This document shows positions 1 to 4,920 of a stretch of 5,077 bases of DNA, one piece after another. Source of the DNA: an uncultured Gammaproteobacteria bacterium (GTDB taxonomy: Bacteria; Pseudomonadota; Gammaproteobacteria; PS1; Thioglobaceae); assembly GCA_913044155.1 (NCBI GenBank), contig CAJWNF010000057.1, positions 1 through 5,077 of the forward strand. The letters are read 5' to 3'. How positions within the stretch are numbered: the stretch's first letter is position 1; every line of letters starts with the position of its first letter. A program made the translations under genes and the position numbers. The notes beneath the pieces are model-generated. The model did not search any database and was not told the origin of the DNA. It saw nothing but the letters and a program-made list of their open reading frames with translations.

Positions 1-520
1 CTAATCGAACAACGGGGGATTGCACCCTTCCCGCTGAACGTGCACCAGAAATTTTTCGCCACAGTACAGGTGAAATTTCAAATCCAACCAGTCGGTCAAT
101 GATGCGCCTCGCTTGTTGTGCATCCACAAGATCTGTATTGATTGTTCTAGGACTGTTTATGGCATCAGTGATGGCGCTTTTGGTTATCTCGTGAAAGACA
201 ATTCTCGGAGTATCTTCTGCTAGCGACAATGCTTGTTGTAGATGCCAAGCTATCGCTTCTCCCTCACGGTCCTCATCTGTCGCAAGGTAGACTTTTTCTG
301 CAGATTTGACCGATTTCTTGAGCTCAGCAACCACCTTCCTTTTGTCGCTACTGATTTTGTAAGTGGGCTTAAAATTATTATCTAGGTCGACACCCATATC
401 TTTCTTGGGCATGTCTCTGATGTGTCCAATACTGGACTTAACGGTATAGTCGCTACCTAAAAATTTCTCAATTGTTTTTGCTTTCGCCGGTGACTCGACA
501 ATAACAAGGTTTGTTGACAT
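1..520 (-). CDS. topA: DNA topoisomerase I, N-terminal part (partial, runs off left edge)
   Basis: Type IA topoisomerase, which relaxes negatively supercoiled DNA by Mg-dependent single-strand passage. Only the first 173 codons are present. The start ATG at 520-518 opens the TOPRIM domain with LVIVESPAKAKTIEKFLG; the family's catalytic Glu is E9 and the Lys is K13. The acidic triad TDEDREGEAIAWHL lies at residues 81-94 (D82, D84, E86). The start of the next domain follows, with LVDAQQARRIIDRLVGFE (131-148) and SAGRVQS (162-168). The active-site Tyr would lie further left, outside the window. The protein lacks the insertion that E. coli TopA carries between the SSIGHIRD-type motif and the MGVD motif. 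The gene follows smg by 7 nt, so it is probably co-transcribed and translationally coupled; no clear Shine-Dalgarno sequence precedes it. Identity is firm; the rest of the protein cannot be judged. Confidence 0.97.
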   Translation of the reverse strand, partial: MSTNLVIVESPAKAKTIEKFLGSDYTVKSSIGHIRDMPKKDMGVDLDNNFKPTYKISSDKRKVVAELKKSVKSAEKVYLATDEDREGEAIAWHLQQALSLAEDTPRIVFHEITKSAITDAINSPRTINTDLVDAQQARRIIDRLVGFEISPVLWRKISGARSAGRVQSPVVRL

Positions 521-527
521 ATGCTAT

Positions 528-1016
528 CTACTGCAAGGTAGGATTTTCGTCGTAAAAAACAATAGACTCAAGCCATTGAGTAGGCACAGAAGCGTCAGTA
601 CTATTACCGATAACCATCATTACAACCCATTTCAAGTCATCCATACTTAGTTTTGAATCTTCTAGAGACATCACCTGGTCAATAACCATTTCCCTCTGGC
701 TTGGGCTTAGCTGGCCCATGTTCTCCATAAACATTATAAAACCACGAGCCCTTGTATCAAGCTTGCCTTGCTCATCGTCGCTATAAACACGAATAGAATT
801 ATGAGTAGTATTAAATGATGTTACTCTTCCATCCTGAAGGGATGCAATATTCTCAAGCCAATTCAAAGCCTTGTCGATACGTACCGAATCAAAGCCGGCC
901 TCAGATAAATGTGATTTCAGCAAGTCATCGTCAAGCTCTTGACCGGAGTCTTCCTCAGCAGCTTCAAATAAAAAGTCAAACATAAATGTCAACACGTCTA
1001 GAATATTATTGGTCAT
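528..1016 (-). CDS. smg: Smg family protein (DUF494)
   Basis: A 162-aa protein of the Smg/DUF494 family, close to the E. coli length of about 157 aa. The family's biochemical role is not established to my knowledge; it is recognised mainly by its position between dprA/smf and topA. Visible family features are the N-terminal NILDVLTFMFDFLFEA helix, an acidic stretch, LSEAGFDSVRIDKALNWLE (37-55), a central IRVYSDDEQGKLDTRARGF segment, QREMVIDQVMSLE, and the hallmark DDLKWVVMMVIGN near residues 126-138. The ATG at 1016-1014 is preceded by GAGGG about 4 nt away, a reasonable though tightly spaced ribosome binding site. It is the first gene of a minus-strand unit with topA and is transcribed away from rpmH. 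No dprA lies upstream, unlike the common gammaproteobacterial order. Confidence 0.93.
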   Translation of the reverse strand: MTNNILDVLTFMFDFLFEAAEEDSGQELDDDLLKSHLSEAGFDSVRIDKALNWLENIASLQDGRVTSFNTTHNSIRVYSDDEQGKLDTRARGFIMFMENMGQLSPSQREMVIDQVMSLEDSKLSMDDLKWVVMMVIGNSTDASVPTQWLESIVFYDENPTLQ

Positions 1017-1109
1017 ACACCCTCTTCAAATTAAACCTAAATAAATCTGTTTATACCTTTGCTGCCCTTCTCATAACTTTAAGTGATAGCAGTTATGCTA
1101 ACTACTTGG

Positions 1110-1147
1110 GGTCTTAGACCAATTTTTTCAACCAGTTGATTGGTCTA
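1110..1147. repeat. Inverted repeat with three GGTCT half-sites
   Basis: TAGACCAAT (1115-1123) and its exact reverse complement ATTGGTCTA (1139-1147) form 9-bp arms. Inside them CAAC-CA-GTTG (1129-1138) continues the stem after a five-T bulge. The left arm also takes part in a second palindrome, GGTCT-T-AGACC (1110-1120), so two alternative pairings share AGACC. It lies between divergent genes, so it may be a protein-binding site or an RNA hairpin in the smg leader. The symmetry is directly visible; any function is inferred. Confidence 0.5.
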
Positions 1148-1189
1148 TATTGATTTATATGGTAGGCATTTTATAGTTTGCTGACTTTA

Positions 1190-1198
1190 TTATGCACA
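1190..1198 (+). promoter_or_regulatory. DnaA-box-like 9-mer
   Basis: TTATGCACA matches the known DnaA box consensus TTATNCACA. I find only one such copy in this intergenic region. rpmH is often next to dnaA and the origin in gammaproteobacteria, so a residual box is plausible. A single 9-mer in AT-rich DNA can also occur by chance, and it does not show an origin here. Confidence 0.3.
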
Positions 1199-1304
1199 TC
1201 TTTTTTGCTGCAGGCTTTTTTTTTGATTTATTTACCTATATTTAGAACATAATTTCATCTATCAGATGTGTCATTTAACATGGCTACTCCGATAAGACAA
1301 CTAT

Positions 1305-1312
1305 GGTAAAAT
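1305..1312 (+). promoter_or_regulatory. Candidate promoter -10 for the rpmH operon
   Basis: The extended -10 motif starts at T1304: TG, one base, then TAAAAT at 1307-1312, a 5/6 match to TATAAT. This would place transcription start near 1319, giving a leader of about 24 nt before the rpmH ATG at 1343. No good -35 lies at 16-18 bp; TTAACA at 1275-1280 is too far (26 bp). Extended -10 promoters can work without a -35, so this is plausible but untested. Confidence 0.4.
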
Positions 1313-1342
1313 TGTCGGTTTTTTTGCAAGTAGATATTCATT

Positions 1343-1477
1343 ATGAAAAGAACATTTCAACCAAGCGTACTGAAACGTAAACGCAACCATGGCTTTAGGG
1401 CGAGAATGAACACGCGCTCCGGTCGCGCAATCATCAACGCTCGCAGAAAAAAAGGACGCAAACGCCTAACAGCCTAA
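1343..1477 (+). CDS. rpmH: 50S ribosomal protein L34
   Basis: A 44-aa, very basic protein of the large ribosomal subunit. It begins [20 protein letters not shown], continues [20 protein letters not shown] and ends RLTA. This matches L34 along its whole length (46 aa in E. coli), including the invariant MKRTFQPS start and the HGFRARM motif that binds 23S rRNA. It is the first gene of the plus-strand cluster, and its stop lies 4 nt before the rnpA start. No Shine-Dalgarno sequence is visible upstream (CAAGTAGATATTCATT precedes the ATG). Identity is essentially certain. Confidence 0.98.
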   Translation: MKRTFQPSVLKRKRNHGFRARMNTRSGRAIINARRKKGRKRLTA

Positions 1478-1481
1478 TACA

Positions 1482-1820
1482 ATGAACCTCAAGCTTCCAC
1501 AAAGTGCGCGCATAACAAAAGCTAGAGAGTATGCTCGCATTTTTCGACAGGGAACGCATACCCAAGGAAAATTTTGGCAGATTATATCTACCTCCTCTGA
1601 CAACAAAAAGTCAAGCCTGGGTCTTGCTGTTTCCAAGAAAATTCATAAACGAGCGGTAGATCGTAATTTGTTTAAACGATTAGCGAGAGAGGCGTTTAGG
1701 CTGAATCAAGACAATTTAAACGGCATTGACCTTGTTGTCATGACAAAGAATCACACTAAAGCTGACAATAGGGCGCTGGTTGCAGACCTGCAGTCGCTTT
1801 TTAGCAAAGTGAGTCAATAA
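1482..1820 (+). CDS. rnpA: Ribonuclease P protein component
   Basis: A 112-aa basic protein that binds the RNase P RNA and helps it recognise pre-tRNA 5' leaders for maturation. The central block [13 protein letters not shown] (47-59) followed by [14 protein letters not shown] (60-73) is the family's RNA-binding region. The C-terminal half has IDLVVMTKN (82-90) and [14 protein letters not shown] (94-107), also typical. The usual RNR-type motif reads R61-N62-L63 here, so the second arginine is replaced by leucine. The N-terminal half carries the aromatic/hydrophobic residues expected for the leader-binding cleft. It sits 4 nt after rpmH and 8 nt before yidD, the canonical operon order, and depends on translational coupling if anything because no Shine-Dalgarno is visible. 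Confidence 0.96.
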   Translation: MNLKLPQSARITKAREYARIFRQGTHTQGKFWQIISTSSDNKKSSLGLAVSKKIHKRAVDRNLFKRLAREAFRLNQDNLNGIDLVVMTKNHTKADNRALVADLQSLFSKVSQ

Positions 1821-1828
1821 TTCAAGCC

Positions 1829-2059
1829 ATGATACGCAATATTGTACTGTTCCCCATCAAGCTATATCAGTGGCTGATTAGCCCCCTGCTAGGCAGTAAC
1901 TGCCGTCACATTCCGACCTGTTCAGAGTATACCCATGAAGCGGTTAAATATCATGGCGCAATAAAAGGCCTGGGCTTAGGCGCTAAAAGATTGAGCAAAT
2001 GTCATCCATGGTCTGAAGCAAAGTTTGACCCCGTGCCAAAAAAATACCCACTTCATTAA
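1829..2059 (+). CDS. yidD: Membrane protein insertion efficiency factor YidD
   Basis: A 76-aa YidD family protein. Family members are peripheral inner-membrane proteins that assist YidC/Sec-dependent insertion. The N-terminus ([18 protein letters not shown], residues 5-22) is the expected amphipathic membrane-associating helix. It is followed by the diagnostic [15 protein letters not shown] (25-39), then [15 protein letters not shown] and FDPVP near the C-terminus. All three family cysteines are present. The usual glycine-rich HPWGG segment reads [12 protein letters not shown]. It lies between rnpA and yidC with short gaps (8 and 15 nt), as in most proteobacteria, which supports the call. Confidence 0.96.
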   Translation: MIRNIVLFPIKLYQWLISPLLGSNCRHIPTCSEYTHEAVKYHGAIKGLGLGAKRLSKCHPWSEAKFDPVPKKYPLH

Positions 2060-2074
2060 TAATTAGAATTACTC

Positions 2075-3706
2075 ATGGATACTCAAAAAATATTTCTATT
2101 AATCGCTATATTCTTAACTGTATTGCTTCTTTGGAATAAATGGGAAGTTGAACAGACGGTAGATGAGAACGGCAACATAATAAATCAAACCAGCATCGTA
2201 TCTGACACCCCTGAGCAATCTGAAGATGTACCTAGCGCAACTGTAAATGTTGAACAAGCCTCCACTCCAAGCATGGATGTTAGTTTGCCTCAAGGACCTT
2301 ATACAACGGTTACAACCGATTTATTGACTGTTGAAATTTCCCATAAGGGTGGGACAATACAAAGCGCCTACCTAAACAAGTATCCAAATGAGCTTGGCTC
2401 TGAAGACAAATTACAACTACTGAGCAACCTGCCAGGCGCGACTTTTCACGCCCAGAGCGGGTTACTTCCTGACAAAGAAATGCCAACCCATAATGACAAC
2501 TATAGCTCTTCTCAGTCTAGCTATGCTCTGGGAAATGCAAGCGAGCTAACCGTCCCACTCACCTGGACTGGCGCCAACGGAGTGATTGTTACCAAGAATT
2601 TTCACTTCAAGCCAGACAGCTATATTGTTGAAATAGATTATGAGGTACAAAATAATAGTGACGGCGCGATAAATGTTGGAAGTTACACCCAGCTTTCTAG
2701 GAGCATGATGCCAAGCCCCTCTGGTTTTATGAGCCAGAACTATACTGGTGGCGCGATCTATATTAACAATGAAGACAATGAAGGGGTCTTCGAAAAAATT
2801 GACTTTGAAGATTTTGATTCGGAACCTAAAACCTCTTCAATAGGTGGCTGGACCTCCATAATTCAACACTACTTTTTTACCGCATGGATTCCTAGCGCAA
2901 ATGATAGGCATTCCTTTTCTACCAGGACAAGACAAGACAGGCATCTCCTAGCTACAGTTAGCCCAAATGTTGTCATTGCCCCTGGCGAACAAACTACACT
3001 TGCTAGCAACCAACTATATGTTGGCCCCAAAGAGCACATGAGGCTTGAAGAGCTCGCGCCTGGACTGGATAAGACAGTTGACTATGGCGTTCTATACATC
3101 GTGGCCAAGCCTCTTTCAGAATTTTTACACTGGATTAATAGCTTTATCGGCAGCTGGGCTTTGTCAATTGTTGCCGTTACCTTCCTAATCAAGCTAGCCT
3201 TCTATAAACTTTCTGAAAAATCATATCGCTCTATGGCTGGGATGAAAAAATTGGCTCCCAGACTACAAAAAATTAAGGAGACCTATGGAGACGATAAACA
3301 GAAGGTTGGCAAAAAAACAATGGAGCTCTACAAACAAGAAAAAGTCAATCCTGCGGCAGGCTGTCTACCTATACTCGTTCAAATACCAGTCTTTATTTCA
3401 ATGTACTGGGTGCTCCAAGAAATGGTCGAGCTGAGACACACGGCATTCTTATATTTGCCGGACCTTTCAAGCAAAGATCCATTCTTTATACTGCCACTGA
3501 TTATGGGTGCCTCAATGTGGTTTCAGCAACGTCTTAATCCGCCGCCAGCAGACCCAATGCAGGCAAAAATTATGATGATGCTGCCAATTATCTTCACCGT
3601 ATTCTTCTTATGGTTCCCGGCAGGACTAGTGCTTTACTGGGTAACCAACAACTTGCTCTCGATTGGGCAACAAATGTTTATCAATAAAAGGATCAATAAA
3701 ACCTAA
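2075..3706 (+). CDS. yidC: Membrane protein insertase YidC
   Basis: A 543-aa inner-membrane insertase/chaperone that folds and inserts proteins alone or with SecYEG. Length and layout fit the Gram-negative type. TM1 is at about residues 5-20. A polar, acidic linker (about 21-75) leads into the periplasmic beta domain (about 76-335). The conserved insertase core follows: TM2 about 356-377, the cytoplasmic coiled-coil loop 380-422 with MAGMKKLAPRLQKIKETYGD, TM3 about 430-449 with NPAAGCLPILVQIPVF just before and into it, TM4 about 468-482, and TM5 about 500-525 with FFLWFPAGLVLYWVTNN. The groove position that is Arg366 in E. coli is Lys373 here, which keeps the positive charge. The usual FYPL reads FYKL (Lys378). 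The C-terminal tail is short and basic. No Shine-Dalgarno is evident 5' of the ATG. mnmE, the frequent next gene, is absent. Confidence 0.98.
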   Translation: MDTQKIFLLIAIFLTVLLLWNKWEVEQTVDENGNIINQTSIVSDTPEQSEDVPSATVNVEQASTPSMDVSLPQGPYTTVTTDLLTVEISHKGGTIQSAYLNKYPNELGSEDKLQLLSNLPGATFHAQSGLLPDKEMPTHNDNYSSSQSSYALGNASELTVPLTWTGANGVIVTKNFHFKPDSYIVEIDYEVQNNSDGAINVGSYTQLSRSMMPSPSGFMSQNYTGGAIYINNEDNEGVFEKIDFEDFDSEPKTSSIGGWTSIIQHYFFTAWIPSANDRHSFSTRTRQDRHLLATVSPNVVIAPGEQTTLASNQLYVGPKEHMRLEELAPGLDKTVDYGVLYIVAKPLSEFLHWINSFIGSWALSIVAVTFLIKLAFYKLSEKSYRSMAGMKKLAPRLQKIKETYGDDKQKVGKKTMELYKQEKVNPAAGCLPILVQIPVFISMYWVLQEMVELRHTAFLYLPDLSSKDPFFILPLIMGASMWFQQRLNPPPADPMQAKIMMMLPIIFTVFFLWFPAGLVLYWVTNNLLSIGQQMFINKRINKT

Positions 3707-3745
3707 TAAATTTCAGACTATTTAGCTAATCTGTACAATAGCAGC

Positions 3746-4279
3746 ATGAAATTAACTGATACAGCAATTGAGATAGCCAAAAAGGTAAAACTTCTAATCC
3801 TGGATGTTGACGGCGTTTTAACTGATGGCGGCATCTATTTTGACGATTCTGGCAATGAATTTAAAAGGTTTAATTCGTTAGATGGTCATGGCATTAAAAT
3901 GCTGCTAGAGTCTGGTGTTGAGGTTGGTGTGATATCGGCACGCAGCACCCCTTCAGTTACTCACAGGATGAAGGCTCTTGGAGTCAGACACCTTTACCAG
4001 AACCAAACTAATAAGAATGAGGCGCTACAGAAACTCCTTGAAAGGCTTTCCTTGGACGTTAACCAAGCGGCTTTTGTCGGAGACGACGTTATTGACTTAT
4101 CAGTGATGAAAAAAATAGCACTACCTATAGCGGTTGCAAATGCCCATCCTTTTGTTAAAGAACATGCGCTCCTTGTGACAGAAAATATTGGTGGAAATGG
4201 AGCAGTTAGAGAAGTATGTGATAGCCTATTAAGGGCTCAAAATAAATATGATGAATTAATGCAGTCATTCCTCAAGTGA
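3746..4279 (+). CDS. kdsC: 3-deoxy-D-manno-octulosonate 8-phosphate phosphatase KdsC
   Basis: A 177-aa cytoplasmic HAD-superfamily phosphatase that hydrolyses Kdo-8-phosphate to Kdo for the LPS inner core. It is a cap-less HAD fold of typical family length. HAD motif I is LLILDVDGVLTDGGIYF (nucleophile D20, acid/base D22). KRFNSLDGHGIK follows at 40-51. Motif II is VISARS (S64, R66), where most relatives have a TGR- or SGR-type sequence. The motif III Lys is probably K90 in QTNKNEAL. Motif IV is VGDDVIDLSVM (D113/D114/D117). The C-terminal GGNGAVREVCD (149-159) is the KdsC-specific glycine-rich tail region. It starts 39 nt after yidC. TACAAT (3734-3739) is -10-like but would give a leaderless transcript and has no -35, so read-through from yidC is equally likely. 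kdsC normally sits with kdsD or lpt genes, so this location is unusual. Confidence 0.95.
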   Translation: MKLTDTAIEIAKKVKLLILDVDGVLTDGGIYFDDSGNEFKRFNSLDGHGIKMLLESGVEVGVISARSTPSVTHRMKALGVRHLYQNQTNKNEALQKLLERLSLDVNQAAFVGDDVIDLSVMKKIALPIAVANAHPFVKEHALLVTENIGGNGAVREVCDSLLRAQNKYDELMQSFLK

Positions 4280-4587
4280 CAAAATTTCAATCTCTATGTT
4301 ATAAAGCACTAGTGAAGGTGCCCAGAGGAAAAGTTACTACCTATAGTGGCCTTGCTACTATGATTGGGCGACCTAAAGCGCACCGCGCTGTCGGCACCGC
4401 AATGAACAAAAACCCCTTTGCGCCAGAAGTTCCTTGTCATAGAGTAGTGAAATCAAATGGTGATTTAGGTGGCTTTGGAGGCGGATCTAAACTCAAAATA
4501 AAACGCCTTCAAGAAGAAGGCGTTAAAGTTCATAATAACAAAATTGTCAACTTTCAGTCGACACTTTATAAGATGGATGCAGACTAA
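4276..4587 (+). CDS. Stand-alone methylated-DNA--protein-cysteine methyltransferase domain (MGMT family)
   Basis: A 103-aa protein consisting only of the DNA-binding/alkyl-transfer domain of O6-methylguanine-DNA methyltransferases; the N-terminal domain of Ogt/Ada-C/human MGMT is missing. Visible features are VPRGKVTTYSGLA (15-27, with the Tyr used in nucleotide flipping), HRAVGTAMNKNP (36-47, Arg finger R37), the active-site motif PCHRVV (53-58, acceptor C54) and GGFGGGSKLK. Because the motif is PCHRV, not PWHRV, this should be a genuine suicidal methyltransferase rather than an alkyltransferase-like (ATL) protein that only marks lesions. The start is GTG, overlapping the kdsC stop by 4 nt (GTGA), which indicates translational coupling. 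No Shine-Dalgarno is evident. The C-terminus has a short tail after the domain core. Confidence 0.9.
   Translation: MTKFQSLCYKALVKVPRGKVTTYSGLATMIGRPKAHRAVGTAMNKNPFAPEVPCHRVVKSNGDLGGFGGGSKLKIKRLQEEGVKVHNNKIVNFQSTLYKMDAD
4502..4524 (-). terminator. Hairpin inside the MGMT gene, terminator-like on the minus strand
   Basis: AACGCCTTC (4502-4510) and GAAGGCGTT (4516-4524) form a perfect 9-bp stem with a 5-nt loop. Read on the minus strand, the stem is followed by a T-rich stretch (TTTATTTTG), the look of an intrinsic terminator; on the plus strand no T-run follows. No minus-strand gene ends here, so it may stop antisense transcription or be a chance product of the coding sequence (codons about 76-83). 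Confidence 0.25.
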
Positions 4588-4842
4588 TACTTATTTAATT
4601 TTCATCTAACCAATCATTTAAAGTTTTAGAGAATATTCTGCTACAAAACAAAAAACATAGAAATCGACCTGTAAATAAGATTGTGTAGTAATTTTGTTAT
4701 AGCATCTTAATTAACATTAATGTATAATTGTGGTCATACCAATTTACCAATTTAATTAAAAGAGGTAGAATAGGATTTACTAAATGTGTGATAAACTACA
4801 GATTCGATTAAAGAACAACGTTTTTTCTCTCCCTTTGTTTTA

Positions 4843-4871
4843 TTGTTCTGATAGGTTTTCACTTATTTAAT
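4843..4871 (+). promoter_or_regulatory. Candidate promoter of the porG-like operon
   Basis: TTGTTC (4843-4848) and TTTAAT (4866-4871) are separated by 17 bp. They match TTGACA at 3/6 and TATAAT at 5/6. Transcription would begin near 4878, inside the palindrome at 4869-4890 and about 43 nt before the start codon. The -10 overlaps the left end of that palindrome by three bases, a typical arrangement for repression. Confidence 0.4.
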
Positions 4872-4890
4872 ACTCAAATATTTGAGTATT
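4869..4890. promoter_or_regulatory. Perfect 22-bp palindrome, probable operator
   Basis: The half-site AATACTCAAAT (4869-4879) is followed directly by its exact reverse complement (4880-4890), giving 11 bp of perfect dyad symmetry with no spacer. It ends 30 nt before the porG-like start codon and overlaps the -10 and expected start point of the best nearby promoter. Perfect symmetry of this length in a promoter suggests a site for a dimeric regulator. As RNA it would be a weak AU-rich hairpin with no following T-run, so it does not resemble a terminator. The regulator cannot be named from the sequence; it does not match the FNR (TTGAT-N4-ATCAA) pattern. Confidence 0.6.
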
Positions 4891-4906
4891 GGAACTGTAT
4901 TATTTT

Positions 4907-4912
4907 GAGGAG
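4907..4912 (+). promoter_or_regulatory. Strong Shine-Dalgarno sequence for the porG-like gene
   Basis: GAGGAG lies 8 nt before the ATG at 4921, an ideal match and spacing. It fixes the start codon, and it contrasts with the rpmH-to-MGMT genes, none of which has a recognisable Shine-Dalgarno sequence. Confidence 0.85.
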
Positions 4913-4920
4913 AATATAGT

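Larger units (their letters stand above)
1017..1342. other. Divergent intergenic region between smg and rpmH
   Basis: 326 bp without a convincing reading frame, AT-rich, holding the 5' ends of two divergent units. On the plus side an extended -10-like TGGTAAAAT lies 30 nt before rpmH. On the minus side TATAAA (1055-1050) is a possible -10 for smg, but I find no matching -35. Structure seen: a GGTCT/AGACC cluster with an inverted repeat (1110-1147), a short inverted repeat AGTTA-TGC-TAACT (1091-1103), a DnaA-box-like 9-mer (1190-1198), and T-runs at 1216-1224 and 1319-1325. No dnaA, tRNA or small gene is visible. Confidence 0.8.
4588..4920. other. AT-rich intergenic region upstream of the porG-like gene
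   Basis: 333 bp with no convincing gene or tRNA. No GC-rich terminator hairpin follows the MGMT stop. Elements seen: a 10-bp palindrome ACATTAATGT (4714-4723) touching a perfect -10 hexamer TATAAT (4723-4728) that has no proper -35; a tandem ACCAATTT repeat (4738-4753); a pyrimidine-rich stretch (4821-4841); a second possible promoter at 4843-4871; a 22-bp palindrome (4869-4890); and a strong ribosome binding site. A 28-codon frame (4784-4870) exists but is weakly supported. Confidence 0.8.

Noticed and set aside
1207..1224. GCTGCAGGC followed by nine T's, terminator-like on the plus strand
   Set aside because: Only the 6-bp palindrome CTGCAG is self-complementary, too short for a stable stem with a loop, and no plus-strand gene ends upstream.
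1289..1325. GACAA/TTGTC stem with flanking CC/GG and a T7 run just before rpmH, a possible attenuator
   Set aside because: The stem is 5 bp with an 11-nt loop and the CC/GG pairing needs a 5-nt bulge. It also overlaps the best -10, so most of it would not be transcribed.
1017..1342. Replication origin next to rpmH
   Set aside because: Only one DnaA-box-like 9-mer, no box cluster, and no dnaA or gidA neighbours in the window.
3722..3739. TTAGCTAA palindrome and TACAAT as a kdsC promoter
   Set aside because: No -35 at proper spacing and the start point would fall on the ATG. Kept only as a remark under kdsC.
4812..4849. Inverted repeat AGAACAA ... TTGTTCT before porG
   Set aside because: 7-bp AT-rich arms 24 nt apart are expected by chance in this composition, and the right arm coincides with the candidate -35.
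4588..4920. Riboswitch, tRNA or small RNA gene in the long AT-rich gap
   Set aside because: No cloverleaf, no GC-rich conserved core and no terminator hairpin with T-run could be found by eye.
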